In this document: piece by piece, positions 1 through 10,945 of the stretch
Numbering within the stretch: the first letter of the stretch is position 1
How the letters are laid out: every line of letters starts with the position of its first letter
Source of the DNA: Liolophura sinensis
Taxonomy: Eukaryota; Mollusca; Polyplacophora; Chitonida; Chitonidae
Length of the DNA stretch: 64,000 bases
NCBI RefSeq assembly: GCF_032854445.1
Contig: NC_088302.1
Location: 56,954,237 to 57,018,236, forward strand
Direction of reading: 5' to 3'
Program-made: the position numbers and the translations under genes
The notes under the pieces: model-generated
Databases searched by the model: none
What the model saw: the letters and a program-made list of their open reading frames with translations, nothing else
What the model was told of the DNA's origin: nothing

Positions 1-745
1 TAAAAACAGAGCCATGCAAGCCATGAATTATGAAAGGTAAGTTGATACGCATGCGTGCTGACAGATCATAAAGGCCGGTAACCAGCAATAACCTGCTCAG
101 GCAGTTCAGTTCAAGGTAATTTTTTCCTCGTAATTAGGTTTGTGTTAATTAAACTGGATAACTTAAACCGGAGAAACTGCGCCTTAAACTGTCACGTCCC
201 AAGGGAACTGGACAAAGACCTTTAAGAATATGTTTTTAGTGTTATGTAACCTGCTGGTAGCATTCTTAGGAACGATACAAGAAAACACTTGGAAAAGAAT
301 GAACTTTTCATAAAGAATGAAGAATTTCATTTCGACGTCGTAGCTTTGACGCTGGTATTTCCAGCCTGTTACATATACTTATACACTTAGTCTTCCAAAA
401 TGTGTTTTGAGACACCATTTGGATTAAGTGCATCAGAAGTTCATTACGACCAACCTTTTTACTATAGAACTGAGATTGGCTTGTAAAATTAGCTTAACCC
501 TGCCTGCTTTATACATATCCTGCAGTAATTACTGCTTCGGAAATTTTAACACAAAAGAGATTAAGCGGAATTACCCGTGTCCCTGGAGCATACACCGCTT
601 AACCTTAGGATTCAGGAGTACACGTATTATCGACTTGGAACACCTTATGTAGTTAACGAGTTATTTCAGAAAGTCGCTTTTCACGCTTAGATTTGTTAAT
701 TCTTAGATTAAAAATATTGTCACAATGTATATATAAACAGTAGCA
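1..745. other. AT-rich DNA, no gene seen
   Basis: I see no splice-bounded frame, repeat or element here. The short frame at 428-652 has no splice context or recognisable motif. The left target duplication of the first SINE begins at 746. Confidence 0.5.
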
Positions 746-758
746 AGTAGAGCTCAGA

Positions 759-1087
759 ATGTATATGTATGCATGCTTGAGGTTTAACGTCGTACTTAGC
801 AATTTTCAGTCATATGACGACGATGAGTCATTAGGTGCGTGTACATATACTGTCTTCTTATGGTAGGGCGAGTCCATGCCGCCGAAGTGCTACCGCCACT
901 GAAGTATCATGCCGAAGATACCAGACATGACACCCCACCCTGTCACATTACACTGATACCCGGTCAACCAGTCATGTTTTCTTGCTCTAACCTCTTAGTG
1001 CTGAGCACAAAGCGAGGCAACAGCAAGTACCATTTTAAAAGTCTTTCTTATGAGGCGATAGGGTTTGATCTCTGGGCCTCCTGACTT
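759..1087 (-). mobile_element. SINE family 2, diverged subfamily, with target-site duplication
   Basis: The copy lies in minus orientation: its conserved tail (GTTTAACGTCGTACTTAGCA at about 784) is on the left. It is flanked by the perfect 13-bp direct repeat AGTAGAGCTCAGA at 746-758 and 1088-1100, the mark of target-primed insertion. The body differs from the other four family 2 copies between about 865 and 1030, so this is a separate subfamily sharing the tail domain. The tRNA-like head expected at the right end is decayed: only the trace TTTGATCTCTGGGCCTCC remains. It is non-autonomous and depends on a LINE for movement. Confidence 0.8.
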
Positions 1088-1207
1088 AGTAGAGCTCAGA
1101 TGAGATACACACTTGCCTTCACGACAACTTATAGCGTGGTAGGGCCTAGACGGTTTGGATAACAATGCCTTGCCCCTATTTTAGCATTTGCGTGAATAGT
1201 TGGAATA

Positions 1208-1312
1208 CAACTCAAACTGAGTTAAACTGAACATTAAGTGTTACGTGTCACCATTCGCCATCTACCACACTGTCGTCGCCGCTCTAGTCTTTTATATTGT
1301 ATTTCATATTCC
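1208..1312 (+). other. Decayed relative of the 18.3-kb signal-peptide-like segment
   Basis: This segment aligns with 18,229-18,360. Shared blocks are an ACTxAxxCTxAGxTAAACTGA stretch, CACCATT/GACCATT, ACACTGTCxTCGCxGCTCT and TTATATTGT. A start codon in the later copy (ATGACC) is GTCACC here and two bases are missing, so the matching reading frame is broken. It could be a pseudo-exon from a duplicated gene or part of an uncharacterised dispersed repeat. Confidence 0.4.
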
Positions 1313-1720
1313 GTCCTAACTTTAGATAATTTCTTCGTACTTTGGTGGAAACCGATCTTGCCATTATTGAACATTAACGTCGATCAAGGTTAACCATTGG
1401 TATACAGATTTCTGGTGCGACACCTACAAATTCACTTAAGGTTTAACAGAAAGAACTCCAGCTTATTCTGCAATCTCTGTGCAACGTACATATCACACTC
1501 TTCAATGCCCGATCTTCATTCTTAGGGATTTTCGTTCTCTCAACGTGAACAGGGCATTTAACAAGACCTGTCGGGTTTGAACAGCATTGACGAGTGTTAA
1601 ATGATTGATATTTACAAGAACAATGTCAATGGTTAGTGCGAAGGCCATTGTGTTTTACAGTGGTCATTGAGGTCAGGTTGACGACAAAACTTGTTGGTGA
1701 ATAGGATATAACGTCTTTAG
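1313..1720. other. No gene seen; ends in a splice-acceptor-like tract
   Basis: No frame or repeat is supported. The last bases (ACGTCTTTAG at 1711-1720) form a plausible 3' splice acceptor for the frame that follows. Confidence 0.4.
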
Positions 1721-1905
1721 AAATTGTCAAAATATTACAACTCGAGACACTGAGGAAAAGGCGAAACAGGAACGACAACTCTAGACGAGAAGAGATTCAA
1801 TGTGAAGATGAAGTAGACATGATCATCAGGCAAAATTCCATGGAGCCTCAATGGTCTGGAGTTTACAAATCAATCACCGCCCATCAGCTGAGAAATGTAG
1901 TATAA
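1721..1905 (+). CDS. Candidate terminal coding exon, charged C-terminal tail, unknown gene
   Basis: After the acceptor-like ACGTCTTTAG the frame is open for 60 codons to TAA at 1903-1905, overlapped by an AATAAA signal at 1905-1910. The translation starts IVKILQLETLRKRRNRNDNS and ends QLRNVV. It is rich in Arg, Glu, Asp and Asn, like a cytoplasmic tail. The first two bases complete a codon from a missing upstream exon. No family is recognised. A 61-codon open frame can arise by chance in this much sequence, so the support is the combination of acceptor, composition and adjacent poly(A) signal. A SINE starts about 120 bp downstream. Confidence 0.4.
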
Positions 1906-2023
1906 ATAAAGTATCACGGGTGTTATTTTTAGTATTTTTAGTAATCATAGCCGTTGTTCTACATCTCTAAGGTAGTTGGTTTATTCCCTTATCGGATGGG
2001 GGATATCGTGGGCTTTGAATGGA

Positions 2024-2387
2024 GTGAGTGAGTAAGTGAATGCATTGGGTTTAACTTCGCACTTAACAATTTTTCAGTCAGATGACGACGAAGGAATCCT
2101 TAGAGTGCATGTAATGTGCCTCCTTGTTGCAGGTCCGATTTCCACCACTCTTTTATCTAGTGCTGCTTCACTGAGACCCCTTACCGAAGGCATGTAAGCC
2201 GGCCCGCCCGAGCGGGTATCATTATATTGATACGGGTCAACCAATCGTTGCACTATCCCCTTCACGCCAAGCGAGGAAGTTACAATTGCCTCTTTTAAGG
2301 TCTTAAGTGTGACTCGACCCAGAATTGACCCTGGATCTACCGCTCCCGAAGCGGACGCTCTACCAACTGTGTTATCGGGGCCGGTAA
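2024..2387 (-). mobile_element. SINE family 2, full length, with target-site duplication
   Basis: The conserved tail with GTGAGTGAGT lies on the left (about 2024-2090) and the tRNA-like head on the right (to about 2384). It is flanked by the perfect 11-bp repeat CTTTGAATGGA at 2013-2023 and 2388-2398. On the minus strand the head carries an A box with one mismatch (TAACACAGTTGG) and a B box with one mismatch (GGTCGAGTC), so the internal polymerase III promoter is probably weak. A 133-codon minus-strand frame runs through the copy and is a by-product. Confidence 0.85.
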
Positions 2388-2550
2388 CTTTGAATGGACA
2401 ATGCACATTTGTACGTTTCAAACAGGAGTCAAAAAGATGAGTGCTGAAAAATTTGTTGTTGTTTTTTTTTCGCAACAGAGCAAAATATGTTCATGGTCTC
2501 CGACCAAAAATAGAAGACGAGCGTTGAAAATAATGATCGTTGAGGAGATG

Positions 2551-3214
2551 GTGTAAGGTAAAGTGTGGAGTAACGTTTAGGGTAAGGTGTAACGTAAGGT
2601 GTAGGGTAAAGTGTAGAGTAATGTCTAGGGTAAAGTGTAAGGTAAGGTGTAGAGTAACGTGTAGGGTTAGGTGTAAGGTAAGGTGTAGGGTAAGGTGTAG
2701 GTAAGGTGTAGAGTAATGTATAGGGTAAGGTATAGAGTAATGTGTAGGGTAAGGTGTAGAGTAACGTGTAAGGCAAGGTGTAGGGTAAGGTGTATGGTAA
2801 GGTATTGGTAAGGTGTAGGGTAAGGTGTAGAGTAACGTGTAGAGTAACGTGTAGGTAAGGTGTAGGGTAAGGTGTAGGGTAATGTGTTGGTAAGGTGTAG
2901 GGTAAAGTGTAGGGTAATGTGTTGGTAACGTGTAAGGTAACGTGTAGGGTAAGGAATAAGGTAATGTGTGGAGTAAGGTGTAGTGTAACGTATATGGTAA
3001 GGTGTAGGGTAAGGTGTAGAGTAACGTGTAGGGTAAGGTGTAGGTAAGGTGTAGGGTAAGGTGTAGATAAGGTGTAGAGTAACGTGTAGGGTAAGGTGTA
3101 ACGTAAGGTGTAGGTAAGGTGTAGAGTAACGTGTAGGGTAAGGTGGAGGCAAGGTGTATGGTTACGTGTAAGACAAGTGTAGGGTAAGATGTAGAGTAAC
3201 GTGTAGGGTAAGGT
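2551..3214. repeat. 12-bp G-rich minisatellite (telomere-like)
   Basis: About 55 degenerate copies of GTAGGGTAAGGT, with variants such as GTAGAGTAACGT and occasional 11-bp units. The plus strand has almost no C. The complementary strand gives long open frames of the type YPTPYLTP because 12 is divisible by three and the unit has no stop in that frame. These are not genes. TAGGG steps recall the animal telomere hexamer TTAGGG, but the unit is not a simple multiple of it. Confidence 0.9.
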
Positions 3215-3715
3215 TGATCCTTATCGGCATTGTTTCGAATTTACACATTCCGATTGGGTGGTGAAGGAGTAAGTAATCTGTGTGTTACAACATGTGCGTA
3301 TGACAAAGAAGGAGCATCGTGTCCAGCAGATGGCGGTTGATTTGGGTTGTATGCATGCAGGCCACCTTCATTTCTTTGCAGGAAATCTTCTCGCTGCCAT
3401 GCAATGTGATTATAAGAAAGTAAGTCGGAAAATCCTTTGTTCACAACCACTTTTAGTTAAGACTACTAACTTTGAATTACCCATTCTGAGCACTGCCCCT
3501 AAAGTCGAGGCATTCATGTACATATACATGATAACACAAGTGACATACAAATAGATCCTTCCATATGTAACAACAGCAACAGAGTCATAACGATGCGGGA
3601 TATATGCCCGTGAGCTAGTTATTATATCGAGCCAAGTTTCATGAACACGCTGACTGGCCGATGGCTAAGCAAAGGTTCGCGTCGTGACTCCTCAGTGATG
3701 TCTTACCCCACAGAC
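3215..3715 (+). other. Unique DNA with a possible 38-nt internal exon at 3382-3419
   Basis: TTCATTTCTTTGCAG (ending 3381) is a good splice acceptor, and AAGAAA followed by GTAAGT at 3420-3425 is a perfect donor. They frame a 38-nt segment open in two phases (one reads NLLAAMQCDYKK). An isolated acceptor/donor pair this close can occur by chance. Its phase does not join simply to the next candidate exon at 3716. Confidence 0.25.
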
Positions 3716-3841
3716 TACAGGGGACCGACTGGGGAGTCGCGAGACTTTGATCTTCCGCCAAGAGCAGTAGGGAGCGTCAGCTATAATGTGGTTAATACAC
3801 TGACTGTCAACGACCTAGTGGGACAGCATAACGCACTATGA
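3716..3841 (+). CDS. Candidate terminal coding exon, unknown gene
   Basis: GATGTCTTACCCCACAG (ending 3715) is a strong acceptor. The frame after it is open for 41 codons to TGA at 3839-3841, starting YRGPTGESRDFDLPPRAVGS. The stretch is richer in GC and CpG than its surroundings. The same frame is open upstream to an ATG at 3641, so a single 66-codon frame is the alternative reading. I recognise no domain and see no AATAAA close downstream. Confidence 0.3.
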   Translation, partial: YRGPTGESRDFDLPPRAVGSVSYNVVNTLTVNDLVGQHNAL

Positions 3842-5187
3842 TACGTGAATATCGTAAGACTCTTGGTAAATTATTTAACGGAGAGACAACAGTCTTCCTG
3901 TCGGTGTTTTCATTATAGGTAAAGTATGATGGTGTTCCAGGGCTTTGGAAGACCAGCGGCTTTTAGCTAAATGAAAGGCGCTACTGTACCGCCGTGTGGA
4001 AGTGGCCATTACTATTCATGTGGTTCAGCTGTCTGAGGCTGGCTTCTCACACATAGGTAGTAGATTTATCTCTACCACAGATGTATCACACCGTACGGCA
4101 ATTGTCATGAGAAACTAATTTCTTCCCGTACCGTTTGGAACTGAACATTGATTACACCGAAAGAGCAATAACGGCTCAACTCAAATCAAACACGGCCATG
4201 ATCTTTCGCTACATTTTCTTTCTCTTTTGTATAAAGGAATATTTTGCAAACTGTGGCTGGGTCATGACCCAAAAGGTTCATAAAGTAGAGATTCGTCACT
4301 CGGGTATAAACGCCTTGGAGTTATTTGCTTAGAGTATTGTCACTACACACGCGAGCAGTTGTCAATATTCTTTACGTATATACTTTGATAACATTCAAAC
4401 TATGTGATCTGAATGAACTTTCTCACTACATTAAGCCACTTTCGACTCCCTAGCACATAATGGTCCTGTGACACCAATCTCACATCTAACGGAATGTACA
4501 TCACCACAACCTGTGCCATTACGTCTGACACTGTATTCGCTGCCAACATACTGACAGCAATTATCATTCATTATGATATTGCCAGCGGTACGTTAGATTC
4601 GTTCTACCCTTTGGTGCGAACTGCTCTACCTCTCCTTTAATCGACTGTTAACTACTAGCCGGAAGTGGCCTGAATGCACGGTAATTTAGGCTGACAGAGA
4701 ATTATGTCTCCGGTCCAAAGATAATTGATAATTGTCTTGTCCATTATGAAGAGACCAGGGAACGGTTGATCTCGAGCGAGACATTGGTCACGTCAAGCTT
4801 TTGTCCTTCACCATGTACTGTTACAGGGTATGTAGAGATATAGCACCTAAAGCATGAGTAAATCATTGTAAATTATTTGTGAAGTGTCAATAAAACCTGG
4901 TCACGCCTGACTAACGATCGGAAATAAGGATGTCAGCTTCCAAATGCCACCAAAAATCGTTTATACAGGTTATTTGTGTCAAGGTTATGATCTGAAGAGC
5001 GATGAAGTCCACTTCTATCGTGTAACAGTTTAAACCTTTCTGTTCTCAGCCCGAAACTGTCGTGATCCTGATGGGTTTTCAAGCAGATATCAACTTTTCA
5101 GCATAAACATAAACGAAAACTTCTGCTCCTTATGGGGATGGGTCTGTAGAACATCAACGCTCTTTTGCTTATGTTAAAGAAACATAC
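3842..5187. other. Unique DNA, no gene seen
   Basis: Only short chance frames are present. No tandem repeat, SINE or convincing splice-bounded exon was found. Confidence 0.45.
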
Positions 5188-5199
5188 TGGACTATTTGA

Positions 5200-5559
5200 G
5201 TGAGTGAGTGCTTGGGGTTTAACGTCGTACTCAACAATTTTCCAGTCATATGACGACGAAGGAATCCTTAGGGTGCATGTACGTGAAATGTGCCTCCTTG
5301 TTGCAGGACGGATTTCCGCCGCTCTTTTATTTAGTGCTGCATCACTGAGACGACTTACCGAAGGCAAGTAAGACGCCCCGCCCGAGCCATTATACTGATA
5401 TACAGAATACAGTCGTTGCACTATCCCCTCCATGCCGAACGCCAAGCGAGGAAGTTACAACTTCCTCTTTTAAAGTCTTAGGTGTGACTCGATCAAGGAT
5501 TGATCCTTGATCTACCGGTCCTGAAGCGGACGTTCTACCAACTGTGCTATCAAGGCCGG
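5200..5559 (-). mobile_element. SINE family 2, full length, intact Pol III boxes
   Basis: This is the best family 2 reference copy, in minus orientation. It is flanked by the perfect 12-bp repeat TGGACTATTTGA at 5188-5199 and 5560-5571. The head has an exact A box TAGCACAGTTGG (complement of 5538-5549) and an exact B box GATCGAGTC (complement of 5487-5495), matching TRGYNNANNNGG and GWTCRANNC. The body is about 200 bp. The tail ends in GAGTGAGTGAGT on the left. It has no coding capacity. Confidence 0.9.
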
Positions 5560-5571
5560 TGGACTATTTGA

Positions 5572-6401
5572 CAATTCATACGTACAGCCTTGGCTATCCA
5601 TCATTAATCTTAGTGGAGTTTGATGCACCAGGTTACATTACTGATTACATATTACTTATGTTAATGACAAGTACTGCTCCACGTGGGGAACTCTCAGTCA
5701 AGTATGTTCAGCAAATCATTGCTGGTTTCATGCGTAGAGTTGAACTATTGGTCATTAGTCAACATGGAAAGTGCTGATTACTCCATAACTATAGTTAATG
5801 TCTGCCATAAAATGAATTCTATTTTAATATTTAACAATTCTTTTAGAACTTTGTTTTGGGTATCAAAGTTAATGATTCTAGAGTTACGTGTGTTACGAAC
5901 CCCGTCTTTAATTTTTTTTATTTGCTCTTGAGCTTACCTGGTTAGTGTCTGACCTATATTTTCCCCTCTGTGTACGTAATAGCCTACACTGTAATTCAGT
6001 CAAACGTTCTCGAGGCTTCGGTGATTATGAGCGTCATGTCATTGTACACAGAATACACATTCTGGAAATGTGTATCGGTGTTGTAAACATGATTACCAAT
6101 AAACCATCCAGAATTTTCTTTACGTTAGTATTTAATTAAGAACGATGGACTTGTGAAGGTTGCAATCATTTACTTGAGAGCAGACATATCTACGGTCATC
6201 CATTGTGAAGGATATTACCGGGTTTACAGATATCGGCTTTCACGCCATTCGACATTCCTTTTGTGTGCTCAGTTTTCTGAATGTAGCATTTTATTAGCTT
6301 GTGTTTCGCCACTTGCTATTTTTGAAACATTATTTTGGACCTTGTAGCGCTCATTGTCTCTTTGTGCGATTACGTGCATTTCATCCCATTTTATCCTGAA
6401 A
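5572..6401. other. AT-rich unique DNA, no gene seen
   Basis: Several overlapping 60-80 codon frames exist in a very AT-rich stretch. None has splice signals or a recognisable motif. Confidence 0.4.
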
Positions 6402-6671
6402 ATGACTTTGGGTATATTTCCGAGGAGTGAAACATACATCGCCAGCTCGGCATCACGGACGCTGTTGTCAACCCGTCCGCCCGGAGAAGTTACACCGCTA
6501 CGTGCAGCTAGGGATAAACAATCGTCAGCGCGCCATGCCCACTACAGCACGTCACCTATGGGACTGTCATCTTCGACTATGGAATTCCTCTTAACTGTGC
6601 ATTCTATATTTACGTGGACTGACTGGCCTGTGGAAGTAGGCCTATTTAATCCGGATTTGGACACTGTGTGA
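6402..6671 (+). CDS. Candidate terminal exon or small ORF, unknown gene
   Basis: The frame from ATG at 6402 is open for 89 codons to TGA, in a stretch that is locally GC- and CpG-rich while the flanks are AT-rich. It starts MTLGIFPRSETYIASSASRT and ends FNPDLDTV. Composition is Ser/Thr-rich and unremarkable. The sequence turns abruptly AT-rich after the stop, as a 3' UTR would, but no AATAAA was seen. The true 5' boundary is uncertain. No family is recognised. Confidence 0.35.
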   Translation: MTLGIFPRSETYIASSASRTLLSTRPPGEVTPLRAARDKQSSARHAHYSTSPMGLSSSTMEFLLTVHSIFTWTDWPVEVGLFNPDLDTV

Positions 6672-6890
6672 AAAAATATATCTTTGTAATTATTTGCATT
6701 GTTTTTTTATATTATTGTCAATTGTATTATTTGTCTATTTTATTCAAATATATGTACTGAACTTATTCACGCGTCTTCGTGTTTCTTTGTTTGATATTGT
6801 GTAAAGCTTATCACTGATCTGAGAGTTGAACAAGCCAGTTGTTTCTCATATTTACTCTCCAATAGTGGTACCCTTACACGTGTATACCTG

Positions 6891-7227
6891 GTAGAGCGTC
6901 CGCTTCGGGACCGGTAGATCAAGGATCAACCCTTGATCCATTCACACCTAAGACTTTAAAAGAGGAAGTTGTAACTTCCTCGCTTGGCGTTCAGCATGAA
7001 GGGAATAGTGCAACGACTGGTTGACCCGTATCAGTATAATGGCTCGGGCGGGGACGCTTACTTGCCTTCGGTAAGTCGTCTCAGTGAAGAAGCACTAAAT
7101 AAAAGAGCGGTAGAAATCTGTCCAACAACAAGGAGGCACATTACACGCACATGCACCCTAAGGATTCCTTCGTCGTCATATGACTGAAAAATTGTTGAGT
7201 ACGACGTTAAGCCCCAAACACTCACTC
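6891..7227 (+). mobile_element. SINE family 2, 5'-truncated, with target-site duplication
   Basis: Sense orientation, starting inside the tRNA-like head (GTAGAGCGTCCGCTTCGG), so the A box is missing. The tail ends CACTCACTC. Flanked by the perfect 15-bp repeat ACACGTGTATACCTG at 6876-6890 and 7228-7242. A complete duplication around a truncated head points to incomplete reverse transcription at insertion. The tail stem arms are CGTCGT (7171-7176) and ACGACG (7201-7206). A 67-codon frame inside it is incidental. Confidence 0.9.
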
Positions 7228-7242
7228 ACACGTGTATACCTG

Positions 7243-7752
7243 ATGTGAAATGCAGATCAAATGTGTATAGGACTTTACCAAGTGCACAGGTTTGATCATT
7301 TCTGTCTTTAGAAAATTTCTGTCACAATCCGGAGCTGCACGGTATTTGACAGTATGAAGTAGAATTTTTATTTCTTTGCCTGGTGACCAGAGAGTCAGAC
7401 ATTGGCAGTTGTGGTCCATTGCTCCGGGTGGCGACTCAACTGCGTCATTCCATAAACCTGTCTAGTCCAGACAAATGCCACTGTAGAACTGGGCAGACAA
7501 TGCGTGATCTAGTTCATCAGCTTCAATATGAACTAGCCACTCATTTATGGGTCTCTCAACATCAAGGAGATTCTGTGTTTAAAGTTTCGCGTAGCAGCTG
7601 AGATATATTTCAGAATAAATGTTTGAGTTTACCCCTTTAACGAAGAGCTCAGCCAGAATCCTCATCAAAGCCTGATGTGCAAACCCTTTACTGATCAAAA
7701 AGACCACACCTTACACAAATGGAAAAGTGGTTCAGACACGTCTGAAATGTCT
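7243..7752. other. Unique DNA, no gene seen
   Basis: Short chance frames on both strands only; no repeat or splice-bounded exon. Confidence 0.4.
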
Positions 7753-8141
7753 GAGGAACAGATGAACGGCTTCGGTCTCAGTAAGCGGTTCACAGAACAG
7801 ATGAACAGCTTAAGCGGTCCACAGGACAGATGAACCGCTTAGTTCTCAGTAGGCCGTCCACAGAACAGATGAACAGCTTCGGTCTCAGTAAGCGGTCCAC
7901 AGAACAGATGAACAGCTTAGGTCTTAGAAAGCGGTCCACAGAACAGATGCACAGCTTTGGTCTCAGTAAGCGGTCCACAAAACAGATGAACAGGTTAGGT
8001 CTCAGTAAGCGGTCCACAGAACAGATGAACGGCTTCGGTCTCAGTAAGCGGTCCACAGAACAGATGAACAGCTTCGGTCTCAGAAAGCGGTCCACAGAAT
8101 AGTTGAACAGCTTAGGTCTCAGTAAACGGTCCACAGAACAC
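7753..8141. repeat. 39-bp minisatellite, about 10 copies
   Basis: Each unit contains CGGTCCACAGAACAGATGAA followed by a CAGCTTCGGTCTCAGTAAG-like half. Because 39 is 13 codons, both strands carry open frames (plus NSFGLSKRSTEQM, minus FICSVDRLLRPKL). Simultaneous openness on both strands argues for a non-coding minisatellite. Confidence 0.9.
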
Positions 8142-8419
8142 TTGGGAGCGGCAGGTGAAGTTTGCATGAGGGCCATGTGAGATAACTCATCTTTATACAA
8201 TATGGCATACTTTGTCTTGCTGCGCGGGCGAAAACGTCACTGGTAGTAAAGATCACCTGTTACAAGATAAACTTAGAAATGAAGAATTACTTAGGTATTA
8301 ACATGATAACATTAAGTCAGTCGTGTAGAAGTTTGAATAATGCTGATTTTTACACCCTGAGTTTTATGGGATGTAACATGAAAACATACCGGATATTTTA
8401 TTTACATTAGGATATTAAA

Positions 8420-8482
8420 ATGTTTTGGGTTTTTCTTGACGTTTGTGTGTTTTGTATTCAGTCGTGTTTAACATTTTTTCAG
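8420..8482 (+). CDS. Possible signal-peptide first exon (ambiguous)
   Basis: ATG at 8420 opens a hydrophobic frame MFWVFLDVCVFCIQSCLTFF ending exactly at CAG|GTGAGT (8480-8488), a consensus 5' splice donor. The same site is preceded by TTTAACATTTTTTCAG, an excellent 3' acceptor. It may therefore instead start an exon reading VSQTIHTSRVYHCCSDKESP up to AAG|GTGAAA near 8583. The minus strand is also open here. The Asp inside the hydrophobic stretch is unusual for a signal peptide. Confidence 0.25.
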
Positions 8483-8833
8483 GTGAGTCAGACAATTCAC
8501 ACCTCCAGAGTTTATCATTGTTGTAGTGATAAAGAAAGCCCGTCTGACAGGCGGGATGCCTTTGGAGACTACAGAGTGGCAAAGGTGAAAACTGTTTACA
8601 TTTATTTATTACAAAAGCGGGCAAAGAATATATAACTCTAGTGGAAAAATTATCACGATTTTTAGAGGTTTGAAATAATTTCCAGGATGAACATACGTAA
8701 TTCTGACCCTTCACACATGAGACGTCAGCTTCCGTTACAAGCACGCATGCGTCCTCGTTACCTTGCAGATGCCAATAACACCTTCATCCGTAGAAACTTT
8801 AATAATTCGCCTGCGTCCTGCCGCGTTCTAAGT

Positions 8834-8916
8834 GCATTCACAAACCCCTGTTTATGTACCTTATTAACACAGTTGTGCACACCAGAGACCATACGCATGC
8901 AATTATAAGACAACTG
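8834..8916 (+). repeat. Dispersed repeat, partner of 10,521-10,604 (inverted)
   Basis: About 83 bp is shared with the reverse complement of 10,521-10,604, including CCTTATTAACACAGTTGTG and GACCATACGCATGCA. In one frame both copies read IHKPLFM and LINTVV, then TRDHTHA. The changes do not favour synonymous sites, so I treat it as a dispersed repeat rather than an exon. Weaker similarity continues upstream. Confidence 0.75.
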
Positions 8917-9059
8917 TTAACAGATGCTGGTAACTTAGCGTATGTTGAATCCACTCTGCGGCAAACCCTACACTATGCAGCATGGCATATGGAATAACAG
9001 CCCATCAACTAGCCCACCATTAGACATGTTTGCTGTCCAGCCATAATATTGTCGTCCTA

Positions 9060-10090
9060 GAAATCAAATACCAGCGAATGAAAGAAGCTCAAAAAGTAAA
9101 AAAAACTGACAAAAATCAAATACCAGCGAATGAAAGAAGCACAAAAAGTAAAAAACTGACGAAAATCAAATACCAGCGAATGAAAACAGCTCAAAAAGTA
9201 AAAAAGACTGACAAAAATCAAATACCAGCGAATGAAAGCAGCTCAAAAAGTAAAACAACTGACAAAAATCAAACATCAGGGGATGAAAACAGCTCAAAAA
9301 GTAAAAAAAACTGACAAAAATCAAATACCAGCGAATGACAGCAGCTCAAAAAGTAAAAAAAAACTGACAAAAATCAAATACCAGCGAATGAAAGAAGCTC
9401 AAAAAGTAAAAAAACTGACAAAAATCAAACACCAGCGAATGAAAGCAGCTCAAAAAGTAAAAAAGACTGACAAAAATCAAATACCAGCGAATGAAAGCAG
9501 CTCAAAAAGTAAAACAACTGACAAAAATCAAACATCAGGGGATGAAAACAGCTCAAAAAGTAAAAAAAACTGACAAAAATCAAATACCAGCGAATGACAG
9601 CAGCTCAAAAAGTAAAAAAAACCGACAAAAATCAAATACCAGGGAATGAAAGCAGCTCAACAAGTAAAAAAACTGACAGAAATCAAATACCAGCGAATGA
9701 AAGCAGCTCAAACAGTAAAACAACTGACAAAAATCAAATACCAGCGAATGAAAGCAGCTGAAAAAGTAAAAAAAAACTGACACAAATCAAATACCAGGGG
9801 ATGAAAGCAGCTCAAAAAGTAAAAATCTGACAGAAATCAAATACCAGGGAATGAAAGCAGCTCAAAAAGTAAAAATCTGACAGAAATCAAATACCAGGGA
9901 ATGAAAGCAGCTCAAAAAGTAAAAAAACTGACAGAAATCAAATACCAGCGAATGAAAGCAGCTTAAAAAGTAAAAAAACTGACAAAAATCAAATACCAGC
10001 GAATGAAAGCAGCTCAAAAAGTAAAAAAACTGACAAAAGTCAAATACCAGCGAATGAAAGCAGCTCAAAAAGTAAAAAGCTGACAAAGAA
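9060..10090. repeat. 51-bp A-rich minisatellite with 5-unit higher-order repeat
   Basis: About 20 copies of a 48-53 bp unit containing AAATACCAGCGAATGAAAGC and CAGCTCAAAAAGTAAAA, with length varying mainly in the A run. A rarer variant with CATCAGGGGATGAAAAC occurs near 9271 and again near 9530. The surrounding sequence is the same, so a block of five units (about 259 bp) was duplicated. Lys-rich plus frames and Phe-rich minus frames are artefacts. Confidence 0.9.
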
Positions 10091-10520
10091 AAATTCTGTC
10101 ATGAACGATCCACAAAAGTAACAAATTTCACGTGTGAGATGAAAAGAAAATTGTAATGAATCTACATATTATATGTGGGTGTCGAAATAAAGGATTCACA
10201 GCGCTGACAAATATCCATTTCTGGAACCGAAATGCCTCATAGCCCAAGTATTGATGTCCTCATGTTAAACTCTGTTGAACTCAGATGGAAATGTTTGTTT
10301 TATTCAACCTTATAGTGAAGATCGGAACGTGAACATCGGAAAATGAACATCGGAAAGTGAATATCGGAAAGAGAATATCGCCTAGATGCCAAGAAGATGA
10401 GATAATTCTCTTTGACTTCACAGGAACATTTTACAAGCGAGTCTTTCCACTATAGTAACAATACTTTTTCAGATGTATTCAGCTTCTTTTTCTTCTGGTT
10501 ATTTTAGACCACTCTTGATA
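10091..10520. other. Unique DNA with a short 14-15 bp repeat at 10,321-10,380
   Basis: At 10,321-10,380 there are four degenerate copies of ATCGGAAAGTGAAC. No gene is seen. Confidence 0.5.
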
Positions 10521-10604
10521 CCAGTTGTCTTATAGGTGCATGCGTATGGTCCCTGGTGTACACAACTGTGTTAATAAGGCACATAAACAGTGGTTTGTGA
10601 ATGC
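10521..10604 (-). repeat. Dispersed repeat, partner of 8834-8916 (inverted)
   Basis: The minus strand of this stretch matches 8834-8916 with roughly ten to fifteen differences in 84 bp. The two copies face opposite ways about 1.6 kb apart, on either side of the 51-bp minisatellite, so they could form a large stem. A 79-codon plus frame across it is incidental. Confidence 0.75.
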
Positions 10605-10945
10605 TCGATGTGTTTGCCTCACGCCACGACGACTGCATTATCAAAGTGTGAGCAGAGATATCTGTAGACTTGGAGTCTGGTCACACCTGCTTTATCACGC
10701 GAAAGTGTGGTCAGTGAGGAAATCAAGCGTCACACTGGCCTCCATGTGTTTCTCCAAATTCTGATTTCTCAAAATAAACGTGGCTTATTCGCTCATAGCA
10801 GCAGCTCAGATTTCTTTAACTTGTCGATCAGAATATTAAATCACGGAAGTGCAGAGACATATACCTGAACAAGTCAAGTCAAGATCGAGTGCGAAGTGCG
10901 ATAATTTTGGTGTAAAGTGCAATCAAGGTGAAACGCTCATCACAA
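10605..10945. other. Unique DNA, no gene seen
   Basis: No supported frame or repeat before the 76-bp array. Confidence 0.4.

Noticed and set aside
2429-3152. Minus-strand frames of 115 and 161 codons with YPTPYLTP-type repeats
   Set aside because: They are translations of the 12-bp G-rich array with many frame changes and no start or splice context.
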